From Gammaproteobacteria bacterium (lineage in GTDB: Bacteria; Pseudomonadota; Gammaproteobacteria; SZUA-152): DNA of 64,000 bases. The notes below the pieces were generated by a model, which saw only the letters and a program-made list of their open reading frames with translations, did not search any database and was not told the DNA's origin. Shown here piece after piece: positions 1 to 10,996 of the stretch. Position numbers and translations under genes: made by a program. The stretch spans positions 1-64,000 of the forward strand of contig JAOUJW010000002.1 in the NCBI GenBank assembly GCA_029882975.1, read 5' to 3'. Each line of letters starts with the position of its first letter. Position 1 is the first letter of the stretch.

Positions 1-127
1 CCTCGCCGAATTTATCAGCCATCACCTTGGTTAACGCCGCCGTTAACGTCGTCTTACCGTGATCGACGTGACCGATCGTTCCTACATTCACATGCGGTTT
101 CGTTCGTTCAAATTTTTCCTTTGACAT
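1..127 (-). CDS. tuf: Elongation factor Tu, N-terminal fragment
   Basis: Only the first 42 codons are in the window; the gene runs off the left edge. The reverse-strand translation starts [20 protein letters not shown] and contains the P-loop GHVDHGKT, which binds the GTP phosphates. EF-Tu delivers aminoacyl-tRNA to the ribosome. The gene lies directly downstream of three tRNA genes on the same strand, the tRNA-tuf order known from E. coli tufB, so it is probably co-transcribed with them. Identity is certain from the N-terminus; completeness cannot be judged. Confidence 0.95.
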   Translation of the reverse strand, partial: MSKEKFERTKPHVNVGTIGHVDHGKTTLTAALTKVMADKFGE

Positions 128-267
128 CAGCTGACCCTCTTAAAGAATAAATGTCCAGTAAAAATCACACACCGAAATGTATTGCGCTTCCCGTCTAGTA
201 CCGTTGGTACCGGCAACCCCAGAGCGGGAATAAATTATAATTAACGCAGTTTCAATTAACTCAATTC

Positions 268-343
<76 letters not shown>

Positions 344-473
344 AAACCCTTATATGTCGCAACAGCCCACGCAACATTCCACAATAAGTTACATACACGT
401 TTGCCGCAACAACTTTAACTCTTTAGCCGCACGTTTTTCACGTACCGGGGGAAACGTCAACTCCCCAAAAAAT

Positions 474-547
<74 letters not shown>

Positions 548-752
548 ACAACCACATCACCCGATGTTTTTACGACCTTCCCCGCTTACGAAGCAGAAAC
601 CCGTAGTTGTTTTTGTTCTCAGGCCGATGCGCTCCACGCACCAGACCAAATTCTTTACTTCCTTGAGGTTCAGCATTTACAGCACCTCCAGACGTGCTAA
701 GCTGAACATTGACACGAAATTTAATTCACATCACCCAAAAATACTTTCCAGA

Positions 753-837
753 TGGTGGAGGGGGGAGGATTCGAACCTCCGAAGGCGGAGCCAGCAGATT
801 TACAGTCTGCCCCCTTTGGCCACTCGGGAACCCCTCC
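753..837 (-). tRNA. tRNA-Tyr (anticodon GTA)
   Basis: 85 nt including an encoded CCA, with the long variable arm expected of a class II tRNA. Acceptor GGAGGGG pairs with CCCCTCC, and the anticodon loop CTGTAAA gives anticodon GTA. It is the first gene of the tRNA-tuf transcription unit. Confidence 0.95.
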
Positions 838-948
838 CAAAAAGGAAGCGCCGTAGTGTGATGGAAATCCAACCTTGTGTCAACAGCTTACCTCCCTTAG
901 TATTGCGTTTATTTTAAAAAAATTGGTTTCAAAGGCACTTACGGCAGA

Positions 949-2475
949 ATGACCACAATTAAAGAAGAAGATTTTATCTCCAGTATTTGTGATTCCTTGC
1001 AATATATTTCTTATTACCATCCCCCGGATTTCATCCGAGCCTTAACTCGTGCCTATGAAAACGAAGCGTCCGCAGCGGCGAAAAATGCGCTTGCTCAGAT
1101 ACTTATAAACTCTCGAATGTGCGCAGAGGGACATCGACCCATCTGTCAAGACACCGGGATTGTGGTGGTGTTCCTGGAAGTCGGCATGGATGTACATTGG
1201 CAGGCCGGACGCAGCGTGGAAGAAATGATTAACCTGGGCGTTCGTCAAGCCTACACCGATCCAAACAACCCTTTGCGCGCTTCCGTGCTCAGCGACCCTA
1301 TTGGTAAACGTATCAACACCAAAGACAATACACCGGCGGTTGTACACACTACCTTGGTCCCGGGAACAGAGGTAAAAGTACATATTGCCGCCAAGGGAGG
1401 TGGCTCGGAAAATAAAGCCCGCTTCGTCAATCTCAACCCCAGCGACGATATTGCCCAATGGGTAGTCGACACCCTGCCCGGCATGGGTGCAGGCTGGTGC
1501 CCACCGGGGATCTTGGGCCTTGGGGTTGGCGGCACCGCAGAGAAGGCCATGCTGCTGGCCAAACGCGCCCTCATGGACCCTATTGATATTCAGGAACTGA
1601 TCGCACGCGGACCGACAAACGCACTGGAAGAATTACGCCTGGATATTTACCAACAGGTCAATGCACTGGGCATCGGCGCCCAGGGTCTGGGCGGCCTCTG
1701 CACGGTATTGGACGTTAAAATACTGGAATACCCCACCCACGCCGCATCCAAACCAGTGGCCATGATCCCCAATTGCGCCGCCACCCGTCATATCCATTTC
1801 ACATTAGACGGTAGCGGCCCCGCGATTTTACCCCCTCCAAACCTGGATCAATGGCCCAACATCACGGAAGATAGCAGCAAGACATCCCGCAAGGTCAACT
1901 TGGATACGCTCAACAAAGAAGCCATTGCTCAATGGCAACCGGGGGAAACACTGCTCATAAGCGGCACCATCCTCACAGGACGGGATGCTGCCCACAAACG
2001 ACTGGTCTCACTGATTGAGGCAAACAAACCATTGCCTTCAGGCGTGGATTTCAAGAACCGCTTTATTTACTACGTAGGCCCGGTGGATCCAACCGGCAAC
2101 GAGGTGGTAGGCCCCGCCGGCCCCACAACGGCCACACGTATGGATAAATTTACAGACACCCTGTTACAACACGTCCCTCTACTGGGGATGATCGGCAAAG
2201 CAGAGCGAGGACCGCAAGCTATCGAGGCGATCAAAAAACATCGGGTGGTTTATTTAATCGCCACCGGCGGAGCGGCTTACCTGGTTTCCAAGGCCATTCG
2301 CAGCGCTAAAGTGGTGGCCTTTGAAGACTTGGGCATGGAAGCAATACACGAGTTCGTGGTTGAGGATATGCCCGTTACCGTCGCGGTGGATGTCATGGGC
2401 CAATCAGTGCATCAGACCGGTCCGCAACACTGGCGCGAAAAAATACAAAACATCCGGGTTCAATTTAAACCCTAG
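949..2475 (+). CDS. fumA: Fumarate hydratase, class I (iron-sulfur)
   Basis: 508 residues. Class I fumarases interconvert fumarate and malate in the TCA cycle using an oxygen-sensitive 4Fe-4S cluster. The N-terminal fumerase domain (about residues 10-285) carries cluster cysteines in HRPICQDTG (Cys66), GLGGLC and PNCAATRHIHF. The C-terminal domain (about 300-505) carries GRDAAHKR, GPTTATRMD and ATGGAAYL. Both halves are on one chain, as in E. coli FumA, rather than split alpha and beta subunits. The gene is monocistronic, divergent from the tRNA cluster and convergent with the yqhA-like gene. A class I tartrate dehydratase is the only close alternative, but the single fused chain favours fumarase. 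Confidence 0.93.
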   Translation: MTTIKEEDFISSICDSLQYISYYHPPDFIRALTRAYENEASAAAKNALAQILINSRMCAEGHRPICQDTGIVVVFLEVGMDVHWQAGRSVEEMINLGVRQAYTDPNNPLRASVLSDPIGKRINTKDNTPAVVHTTLVPGTEVKVHIAAKGGGSENKARFVNLNPSDDIAQWVVDTLPGMGAGWCPPGILGLGVGGTAEKAMLLAKRALMDPIDIQELIARGPTNALEELRLDIYQQVNALGIGAQGLGGLCTVLDVKILEYPTHAASKPVAMIPNCAATRHIHFTLDGSGPAILPPPNLDQWPNITEDSSKTSRKVNLDTLNKEAIAQWQPGETLLISGTILTGRDAAHKRLVSLIEANKPLPSGVDFKNRFIYYVGPVDPTGNEVVGPAGPTTATRMDKFTDTLLQHVPLLGMIGKAERGPQAIEAIKKHRVVYLIATGGAAYLVSKAIRSAKVVAFEDLGMEAIHEFVVEDMPVTVAVDVMGQSVHQTGPQHWREKIQNIRVQFKP

Positions 2476-2532
2476 AATTTAAATCGAGCATTTACGTCCC
2501 AGCAACGGCCGCAATTTTCGCTATCTCTTTTC

Positions 2533-3078
2533 TCAATGGGCTCTCTTGTCACTCTCGTGACTTAAAAAAAGCGCCAAGCCTATTAGAGCTATCCCGGCAG
2601 CCAAATAAAGTAAATCCAAGCTATCCTTGAATTGCATACGTATAGCAAATTCAAAAAACCGTACAATAAGTATCATCAGAATGACTTTGGCCAAACGTGC
2701 TTTCAAGTCATCCAGACTGTTAATAATCAAGACATTGGACGCAGTTTCGGATTTTTCCGCTGCATCAATTCGACTAATAAACAGCTCATACAAACCCAAG
2801 GCAAAAATCAACAACACTGTAGCCAACAAATAACCGTCGACGATTTCTACAATGTGTGTAATGGTCTGACTGCGCAATTCAGTCCTGGAGTTTCCCTGTA
2901 TCGATGGATCCGCGTATTGAACAAAATGCACCACTGTATAAAACGCGTCCACTGTCGCCATATAAAACATGGTCAAGGAACAAAACAAACTGGCAATTAC
3001 GGCGAACAATACGATGAACCGGCTTCGCCACAACATCCCCTCAAAAATACTTTCACACTTGCTTGCAAACTGGCTCAT
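2533..3078 (-). CDS. YqhA family (UPF0114) inner membrane protein
   Basis: 181 residues from the start MSQFASKCES; an ATG eight codons upstream is possible. Four hydrophobic segments are visible: about residues 17-40, 82-104, 130-150 and 155-173. The segment VDGYLLATVLLIFALGLYEL and the polar loop SLDDLKARLAKVIL match the UPF0114/YqhA family as I know it. The function of the family is unknown. The gene follows the YihY-like gene on the same strand with a 43-base gap, so both may be on one envelope-related transcript. It is convergent with the fumarase gene, and no clear terminator was seen between them. Confidence 0.85.
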   Translation of the reverse strand: MSQFASKCESIFEGMLWRSRFIVLFAVIASLFCSLTMFYMATVDAFYTVVHFVQYADPSIQGNSRTELRSQTITHIVEIVDGYLLATVLLIFALGLYELFISRIDAAEKSETASNVLIINSLDDLKARLAKVILMILIVRFFEFAIRMQFKDSLDLLYLAAGIALIGLALFLSHESDKRAH

Positions 3079-3121
3079 TGGCTTTGCTCTCGACACCCAC
3101 AAAAAAGTCGCAGTGTATCAC

Positions 3122-3988
3122 TTATGTCGGCGCTGACACATCCCCGGCTTTACCCAAACAAAACACTAAGACTGCACCACCCAGTGCAATCACCCAGGAA
3201 ATATATAGCCACAAAAGAAAAATCGGGATCACCGACACGGCTCCGTAGACGATTTCATAGGTTGGGAACTGCAACAAATACCAGGCAAAGGCGCGCTTGG
3301 CCAATTCAAACAACATGGCAGCCACAGCTCCACCGATCAAAGCGTGGCGCATCAGTACAGGCGCATTGGGCACAAACTTATACACCAAGGTCATTCCCAC
3401 AACCGAAAAAGCAAAAGGCAAAAAATGCTTCAGGCCGGCGCCTAAGGATGCAGCCGTATCAATCAAGGGCAGGGTTAGCACGTAGGATGTGGCACCTATG
3501 CCTACCACAATTAGCACCGGTCCCAGTGTTAACACCCCCGCGTACAACAGGACACTAAAATACAAGGGGCGACTCTCCCCGACCTGCCAAATGGTATTCA
3601 CCGTTTCGTGCACCGCGTGCATTAACAAAAATGCCGTGACCACCAAAACCGCCCCACCCACGCCGGTGAGATTTTCCGTTTGCGCTGCAAACTGGGTTAG
3701 ATAATCCTGCAACACCTGTCCCGTACTGGGCACAAAGTTACGAAATACAAAGTCCTGCAAAATGGCAGGAACCTGGTCAAACAATGGCAGAATCGACAGA
3801 ACGGAAAGAATCACCACTAACAGCGGCACTAATGATAACAAAGTGGTATACGCAAGGGATGCAGCCAGGTCAAAACAATGCACCCGTCGAAAATGATAAT
3901 AAACATCACGGGCCAGACACCAAAAGCGCCTGAACCAACGGAGACAAAAGTGGATGACCTGTTTAATTTGCGGGTTGCTGAGCGGCAT
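3122..3988 (-). CDS. YihY/BrkB family inner membrane protein
   Basis: 288 residues from the only ATG near the start (MPLSNPQIKQ); an in-frame TTG lies 12 codons upstream. The early motif FDLAASLAYTTLLSLVPLL is the signature of the YihY/virulence factor BrkB family. About six transmembrane helices follow and the C-terminus is hydrophobic. The family was once called ribonuclease BN, but that activity belongs to another protein; its true role is unresolved. The first 26 bases overlap the end of the upstream DUF4398 lipoprotein gene, which suggests translational coupling. Confidence 0.88.
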   Translation of the reverse strand: MPLSNPQIKQVIHFCLRWFRRFWCLARDVYYHFRRVHCFDLAASLAYTTLLSLVPLLVVILSVLSILPLFDQVPAILQDFVFRNFVPSTGQVLQDYLTQFAAQTENLTGVGGAVLVVTAFLLMHAVHETVNTIWQVGESRPLYFSVLLYAGVLTLGPVLIVVGIGATSYVLTLPLIDTAASLGAGLKHFLPFAFSVVGMTLVYKFVPNAPVLMRHALIGGAVAAMLFELAKRAFAWYLLQFPTYEIVYGAVSVIPIFLLWLYISWVIALGGAVLVFCLGKAGDVSAPT

Positions 3989-4244
3989 TTTGTTGCGCTT
4001 GCATTGCCTGTTCCTTGGCCGCAACCGCGTTATCGCGTGCTTCGCTGTATTCGCCCTCTTGCAGGGCCTCCTCGGCTTTGAACAGCAACTGCTTGGCTTT
4101 GCTTAAATTCTCCTGAGTCTCGCCATTGAGTACAGTTTGCGCCGCCTGTATCGCTTGGCGTGCATCACTCATTTCCTGTACCGGCGCCTGGGCGCAGGCA
4201 GCGAGCAACAGCAGTAATGCGCCCATACCAATTCGTTTTGCCAT
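3963..4244 (-). CDS. Small DUF4398-type lipoprotein
   Basis: 93 residues starting MAKRIGMGALLLLLAACAQA. The LLAAC sequence is a signal peptidase II lipobox, so the mature protein is probably lipidated; the residue after Cys is Ala, which favours the outer membrane. The mature part is an Ala/Gln/Glu-rich helical hairpin with two similar halves (DARQAIQAAQTVL and EARDNAVAAKEQA), as in DUF4398 proteins. The start is chosen because it places the lipobox at residues 13-17; a longer reading frame exists but would bury the signal peptide. It is upstream of, and overlaps, the YihY-like gene. Function is unknown. Confidence 0.8.
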   Translation of the reverse strand: MAKRIGMGALLLLLAACAQAPVQEMSDARQAIQAAQTVLNGETQENLSKAKQLLFKAEEALQEGEYSEARDNAVAAKEQAMQAQQNAAQQPAN

Positions 4245-4446
4245 AAGATAACGTGACCCCTCCCGATGAAAAATCAACCTAACAGAGCCCGAATGTACTG
4301 TCAATACTGTCAAGAAAGCCCCGCAATTAACCCCCACCGGGATCTAATTACACCAACAGACATAGCACTCACTTTGAAAAAACTATACACTGCTCAACCC
4401 GTTATGTATCGTTGCCAAAACTGGAACCTGTCTGGAGCCAAAGACC

Positions 4447-6080
<1,634 letters not shown>

Positions 6081-6082
6081 GT

Positions 6083-7321
6083 CTACTTATCTGTATCTGG
6101 TTTATTTACCGGATCGACAGGATCAGCTGTTGCATCCACTGGAACCTCCTCCGCTGACAGAACCTGCGGTGACGGCGGTAATGGTTGCGACACCACGGAT
6201 TCTTCCTGATCCACAGCAACGTCCGGCTGTGGCGGTGCAGCCCCCGGCGGCCCGGTAGCTTCACCTACTGCGCCATACAAACCGCTCTGGGTATATTGTT
6301 CCAGCAAGTGCCTTAATACCACCATGATAACCGCTGCCACCGGCAGAGCGAGCAAAATCCCCACGAACCCAAATAACTGCCCGCCCGCCATGACAGCAAA
6401 TATCACCGCCACCGGGTGTAGGCCGATTTTGTCCCCCACCAACATGGGGGTTAATACCATCCCTTCCAACATTTGCCCCACAGCAAATACACCGGCCACC
6501 AGCAGCAAGGAAAATACATCATGAAACTGCATGAATGCAGCGACACCCGCCAAAACGATACCCACGATAAACCCAAGATAGGGTACAAAACTGACCAAAC
6601 CGGCGGTCATGCCAATGAGAAACGCCAAATCCAAACCCACTAACCACAAACCCAGGGAATAAACCAAACCCAATACCAACATCACCACCAGCTGACCACG
6701 CAAAAAAGCACCCAACACTTCATCTGATTGGCGGGTCAGCTTGACAATAACCGGTTCGGATTGCCGCGGTAGCAACGCGTGAACCCGCGCCACCAAATTG
6801 TCCCAGTCCCTAAGCAAATAAAAGGTTACCACGGGCACCAAGATAGCATTGGCAATCCAAGCCAGCATGGTCACACCCGAGTGGGAAACGGCCTGCACCA
6901 AATGTTTTGCCACGCCACCCACTTGACGCCAGTTCTCCAACACGGCGCTTTTCATCGCGCTCATGTCTTTTTGCTGCGGATCCAAATTGAGGGTTTGACT
7001 GAGGACGGGTACCAACTTGTGCTGCAACCAATCCATATATTGAGGCAACCTGGCAATCAACGCACTTAATTGTTGCTCCAACAACGGCAACATGATGACG
7101 GGGATGGCAATCAAAACAACAAAGATGGCCAGAAACACCAACACCACCGCCCAGGTTCTGGGCAGCTTGCGGGCTTCCAGACGATCCACCAGAGGATCCC
7201 CCAGATAGGCCAACAATGCACCGGTTAAGAAAGGTGACAACACCGGTGCCAGCATGTAAACCAACGCCAGCAGTACCGAGAATATTAAAATCCAATGCCA
7301 GGCTTTCGATTCAGTGATCAC
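6083..7321 (-). CDS. perM: PerM/AI-2E family transporter
   Basis: 412 residues from a GTG start (VITESKAWHW) that overlaps the upstream gene by 11 bases; a start 17 codons earlier is possible but would overlap further. Several transmembrane helices are visible, with the family hallmarks LSPFLTGALLAYLGDPLVDRLE near the N-terminus and GLVSFVPYLGFIVGIVLAG and DKIGLHPVAVIFAVMAGGQL in the second half. The C-terminal 60 residues are a Pro/Val/Asp-rich hydrophilic tail. Members move small solutes; the substrate is unknown. The perM-hda order is conserved in many gammaproteobacteria. Confidence 0.88.
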   Translation of the reverse strand: MITESKAWHWILIFSVLLALVYMLAPVLSPFLTGALLAYLGDPLVDRLEARKLPRTWAVVLVFLAIFVVLIAIPVIMLPLLEQQLSALIARLPQYMDWLQHKLVPVLSQTLNLDPQQKDMSAMKSAVLENWRQVGGVAKHLVQAVSHSGVTMLAWIANAILVPVVTFYLLRDWDNLVARVHALLPRQSEPVIVKLTRQSDEVLGAFLRGQLVVMLVLGLVYSLGLWLVGLDLAFLIGMTAGLVSFVPYLGFIVGIVLAGVAAFMQFHDVFSLLLVAGVFAVGQMLEGMVLTPMLVGDKIGLHPVAVIFAVMAGGQLFGFVGILLALPVAAVIMVVLRHLLEQYTQSGLYGAVGEATGPPGAAPPQPDVAVDQEESVVSQPLPPSPQVLSAEEVPVDATADPVDPVNKPDTDK

Positions 7322-7865
7322 GTTTGCTCTGTATGCTCCGTTTACCCCAGTGAATGACGTAGCCAATGCCACTGATCAGCACCGTCGCCAATACTGCGTA
7401 TATCAGCCCATCAATCACCACGGACGGCAGTTTGAAAAAACCTTCCGATGCCACAATCACAACCACCAATACAATTTGCAAAAAGGTATTGGTTTTACTG
7501 ATCCAGGATGGCTCCAGCTCGAAGCGGCCAATAAAATAATGATACGCCACCCCACCCACCACAATGACCAAATCACGTGCAATTATCGCCGCCAGCAACC
7601 ACATTGGAATGAGACTCAACCAAGCCAGCGCAATGTACGAACCCACTAATAACAGTTTGTCTGCCAACGGATCCAAAATGCTACCTAAGCGGCTTTGCCA
7701 AGCGTTACGCTTGGCCAGATAGCCGTCTAAACCGTCGGAAATACCGGCAATGGTGAACAACAACAAGGCGAACTGAAACTGCCGCTCCAGCAGCAACCAG
7801 ACAACCGGAGCCACCAACACCACACGAATTATGGTGATGGCATTGGGAATATCACTGGCTTTCAC
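7311..7865 (-). CDS. CDP-alcohol phosphatidyltransferase (PgsA-like)
   Basis: 184 residues, an integral membrane enzyme of phospholipid synthesis. The family active-site pattern DG-x2-AR-x8-G-x3-D-x3-D is recognisable in ISDGLDGYLAKR and GSILDPLADKLL, with Lys in place of the usual Ala-Arg spacing residue. About five transmembrane segments are present. Proteins in this operon position are often annotated as a second CDP-diacylglycerol-glycerol-3-phosphate phosphatidyltransferase; the actual alcohol substrate cannot be read from sequence. The ATG overlaps the DUF2066 stop by 4 bases and the stop overlaps the perM start by 11. Confidence 0.88.
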   Translation of the reverse strand: MKASDIPNAITIIRVVLVAPVVWLLLERQFQFALLLFTIAGISDGLDGYLAKRNAWQSRLGSILDPLADKLLLVGSYIALAWLSLIPMWLLAAIIARDLVIVVGGVAYHYFIGRFELEPSWISKTNTFLQIVLVVVIVASEGFFKLPSVVIDGLIYAVLATVLISGIGYVIHWGKRSIQSKRDH

Positions 7866-8971
7866 TGCATTAACCGGTACTTAAAGTCACTGTCGTCCTG
7901 TTCGATGGGTTGTTGTATGGCAAGAGGATCGTTGGGATTGACCGTGGCAAGCGGTACTTCTTTAAGTACATTACCTAGGGCAATGATGCGCACGACACCG
8001 TCGGCGTTGCCACGAATTTTGAGTCGATACCGCGCAGCGCCATCGGAGATGGTTTGCGGTAATACGGCTTGTACCGGTTGCAAAGACTGTAAATAGTCAT
8101 TGATACGCGCGTATTGCTCCAACGAATTGACACCTTGTATGGACAAACGCATTTCCCCACCACTATCATCGTCCAATATAACGGCATAACGCGACGCCAG
8201 CGTTCCCGTTACCTGCGCCAAACTTAAACGGATGATTTCTTCTGCAAAACGACCTTGCGATTCCCAAGTAATTGGCTCGCTACCTTCATAAAGACTCCAT
8301 CGGGCTGTCCAAATATCGCTCCGAGACAAACTCATCCGCCCCACCAGAATCGCTTCTGCCGGATAGCGTTGTGATGCGACTTCAATAGGATCCTGAAATC
8401 CGCCCCACACATCCGAAAAACTCAATTGACGTTGATCCTGAAGATCCATCAGCGGCAGCACCAAGGCCAAACCCTGACGTTTGGCTTCATATCTGAGCAG
8501 CGCCCCGAACTCTTCACGACCACCGGAACCCAGTAAAAAACGGCCCCCGTCCTGCTCCACCGCCAACCACACCAAGGTGGACGGCCGGGTTCTTCCCCAC
8601 ACCGGTTGGCTGTTGTCGCGTAGAATCTTATTGATGGATTTTTCATCAAAAAGTAACCACAACACCTGATTGCGACTTTGATTGGGGTTGGCGTTCTTTA
8701 CATCCGCCGGGCGTCGATACAAAAACTGCTGTAAGTAGCTACCGGCTTTACCCATTGCGTCCCGAATAGCGTCAATAGTAATCACTTGTGGATTTCCACT
8801 GACTTTGATGAAAACCTCACCTAAGCCCTCACTCATGGCTTTGCTGCGCTCAGACTTGGACTGATTGGGCACACTGATTTCAGCCTCATACAAGCCGTCA
8901 ACGATAGCGCTCATGGCGAGATGGGGCAGGAGTAGTGTGCAGACACTCAATAAATAGAAGATATTTTTCAT
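7862..8971 (-). CDS. DUF2066 domain exported protein
   Basis: 369 residues from the ATG that begins a clean signal peptide (MKNIFYLLSVCTLLL, cleavage near AMSA); earlier in-frame starts at 8998 and 9088 would mask it. The mature start VDGLYEAEISVPNQSKSER and the segments SEGLGEVFIKVSGNP and LLFDE are typical of DUF2066 proteins, which are periplasmic or envelope proteins of unknown function. It is the first gene of a tightly coupled operon with a phosphatidyltransferase, PerM and Hda, and is divergent from purM across about 208 bases that must hold both promoters. No strong promoter could be picked there. Confidence 0.85.
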   Translation of the reverse strand: MKNIFYLLSVCTLLLPHLAMSAIVDGLYEAEISVPNQSKSERSKAMSEGLGEVFIKVSGNPQVITIDAIRDAMGKAGSYLQQFLYRRPADVKNANPNQSRNQVLWLLFDEKSINKILRDNSQPVWGRTRPSTLVWLAVEQDGGRFLLGSGGREEFGALLRYEAKRQGLALVLPLMDLQDQRQLSFSDVWGGFQDPIEVASQRYPAEAILVGRMSLSRSDIWTARWSLYEGSEPITWESQGRFAEEIIRLSLAQVTGTLASRYAVILDDDSGGEMRLSIQGVNSLEQYARINDYLQSLQPVQAVLPQTISDGAARYRLKIRGNADGVVRIIALGNVLKEVPLATVNPNDPLAIQQPIEQDDSDFKYRLMQ

Positions 8972-9179
8972 GGAATTGAAGGAATTATCTGTTGTCATTG
9001 GTTCATAGAGTTTAATAGAGAATGGTGCCAAGGTCGAATTTTCTGAGCATCCTACCTGCAATCCCCTTGCCACAGCAGCTATGACCACAGAGACACCCCA
9101 TTAGTTGCCGTAAAGCTCTTGTGTTCCGGTTAATTTTCCTTAACATAGCGCCCTTGCCACAAGCGTAAAAGGTTATTTC

Positions 9180-10259
9180 GTGACTAATCCCAAGAAACCC
9201 CACAATCCGGACAAGCCGGATGGAGCCCTGAGCTACAAAAGTGCCGGTGTTGATATTGAAGCGGGCAACCGACTCGTGGAAAGAATTAAACCCATCGCTC
9301 AAAAAACGCGCCGTCCGGAAGTTTTGGCCGGACTGGGCGGTTTTGGATCTCTGTTCAGCCTGCCCAGCCAATACAAAGAACCGGTCCTGGTGGCCGGAAC
9401 CGACGGTGTGGGCACCAAGCTTAAACTTGCCACTCAATTAGGTATTCACGACAGCATTGGTATCGATCTGGTGGCCATGTGTGTTAATGACCTCATTGTC
9501 CAGGGGGCTGAGCCTCTATTTTTCTTGGATTATTACGCTACCGGTGCCTTGGATGTGGATGTGGCTGAGCAAGTGGTCGCGGGCATAGGCCGTGGCTGCG
9601 AATTAGCCGGTGCTGCCCTGGTGGGTGGAGAAACGGCCGAAATGCCAGGCATGTACCAAAGCGGTGATTATGATCTGGCCGGTTTTTGTGTCGGGATTGT
9701 TGAAAAAAGCCGTATTATCGACGGCAGTAAAGTTCAAGCCGGGGATCAGCTCATTGGCCTGACCTCATCCGGACCCCATTCCAATGGTTATTCTCTGATT
9801 CGAAAAATCCTGGAAAATTCAAACACCTCACTCCAAAGCCCAGTGGCAGGCACCGATGACGACACCACCCTGGCCGAGGCCCTGTTAAAACCTACCCGAA
9901 TCTACGTCAAATCCCTCCTGTCCCTGCTGCAAGCGGTGGATGTCCATGCCATGGCCCATATAACCGGCGGCGGCTTGACTGAGAATTTACCTCGGGTATT
10001 ACCCACACATCACAAAGCGATCATTCGTCGTGACAGCTGGCAGTGGCCGCCCGTATTCGCTTGGTTACAACAACAAGGAAATGTTGCAACCGATGAAATG
10101 TTGACCACATTTAATTGTGGTATTGGCATGGTATTGTGTATTGCCGAAACGGATATGGACGCTGCGATCAAATCTTTGGAAAACAGTGGCGAAACCGCAA
10201 TCAAACTAGGACACATTGACACGGATGAAGGTGAGCAACCCCATGTCGAGTTTATCTAG
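9180..10259 (+). CDS. purM: Phosphoribosylformylglycinamidine cyclo-ligase
   Basis: 359 residues with a GTG start preceded by AAAAGG. PurM makes aminoimidazole ribotide from FGAM with ATP, the fifth step of purine synthesis. [13 protein letters not shown] near the N-terminus, [12 protein letters not shown] (about residues 71-82), [17 protein letters not shown] and [12 protein letters not shown] are diagnostic. [16 protein letters not shown] marks the C-terminal ATP-binding half. Length is normal for the family. purN follows after 3 bases. Confidence 0.97.
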   Translation: MTNPKKPHNPDKPDGALSYKSAGVDIEAGNRLVERIKPIAQKTRRPEVLAGLGGFGSLFSLPSQYKEPVLVAGTDGVGTKLKLATQLGIHDSIGIDLVAMCVNDLIVQGAEPLFFLDYYATGALDVDVAEQVVAGIGRGCELAGAALVGGETAEMPGMYQSGDYDLAGFCVGIVEKSRIIDGSKVQAGDQLIGLTSSGPHSNGYSLIRKILENSNTSLQSPVAGTDDDTTLAEALLKPTRIYVKSLLSLLQAVDVHAMAHITGGGLTENLPRVLPTHHKAIIRRDSWQWPPVFAWLQQQGNVATDEMLTTFNCGIGMVLCIAETDMDAAIKSLENSGETAIKLGHIDTDEGEQPHVEFI

Positions 10260-10262
10260 CGG

Positions 10263-10913
10263 ATGCTTTCTTCCTTAACAACGGTGGTGTTAATCTCCGG
10301 CGATGGTAGCAATTTACAGACATTGATTGACCAATTACACAGCACCGATGCGCCGGTCACCATCAAAGCTGTCATCAGCAATAAAGCACAAGCTCACGGC
10401 TTGGTGCGGGCAGAAAAAGCAAACATTCCAACCCACACCGTTTCCCATGCCCAATTCCCTGAGCGCCGGGATTTTGATCGGGAACTGATACGCACAATTG
10501 ATGCTTACCAGCCACAGTTGGTGATACTGGCGGGTTTTATGCGCATCCTTACCGCAGAGTTTGTACAACACTACCGGGATCGTTTAATCAATATACACCC
10601 TTCCCTGTTACCCCAATTTCGAGGGCTCAACACACATGCGCGAGCCTTGCAGGCAGCAGTGCGCGAACATGGCGCCAGTGTCCATTTTGTCACCGAAGAT
10701 CTGGACAGCGGACCCGTTGCTGTCCAAGCCGCAGTGCCGGTATTGGACGGCGATACAGAGCAATCCTTGTCTCAACGGGTGTTGCAACAAGAGCATATCA
10801 TCTACCCTTTAGCCGTTTTGTGGATTGCCGAAGGGCGCTTGAAAATTCATAACGAACAATTGTTTTTCGACAATAAGGAACTGAACCATCCAATTAGAAT
10901 CAAACCGGAATAA
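10263..10913 (+). CDS. purN: Phosphoribosylglycinamide formyltransferase 1
   Basis: 216 residues. PurN transfers a formyl group from 10-formyltetrahydrofolate to GAR. VLISGDGSNLQTLID is the substrate-binding loop, NIHPSLLPQFRGLNTHARAL carries the catalytic Asn-His region, and HFVTEDLDSGPVAVQAAVPV supplies the catalytic Asp. The usual purN motif has Pro-Gly in place of the Arg-Gly seen in QFRGL. It is co-transcribed with purM. Confidence 0.95.
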   Translation: MLSSLTTVVLISGDGSNLQTLIDQLHSTDAPVTIKAVISNKAQAHGLVRAEKANIPTHTVSHAQFPERRDFDRELIRTIDAYQPQLVILAGFMRILTAEFVQHYRDRLINIHPSLLPQFRGLNTHARALQAAVREHGASVHFVTEDLDSGPVAVQAAVPVLDGDTEQSLSQRVLQQEHIIYPLAVLWIAEGRLKIHNEQLFFDNKELNHPIRIKPE

Positions 10914-10996
10914 TCGTTGCAAAACTGCTTATAAACCCGGCAGCTACAAGGGAAGGTAATCCTCGGCCTCTTGGCCGGTTTCCGGTCTATACTACA

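Noticed and set aside
2632-3558. 308-codon open frame on the plus strand
   Set aside because: It runs antisense to the YqhA-like and YihY-like genes, is rich in His/Gln/Arg/Pro and shows no family pattern; the opposite-strand proteins are clear membrane proteins.
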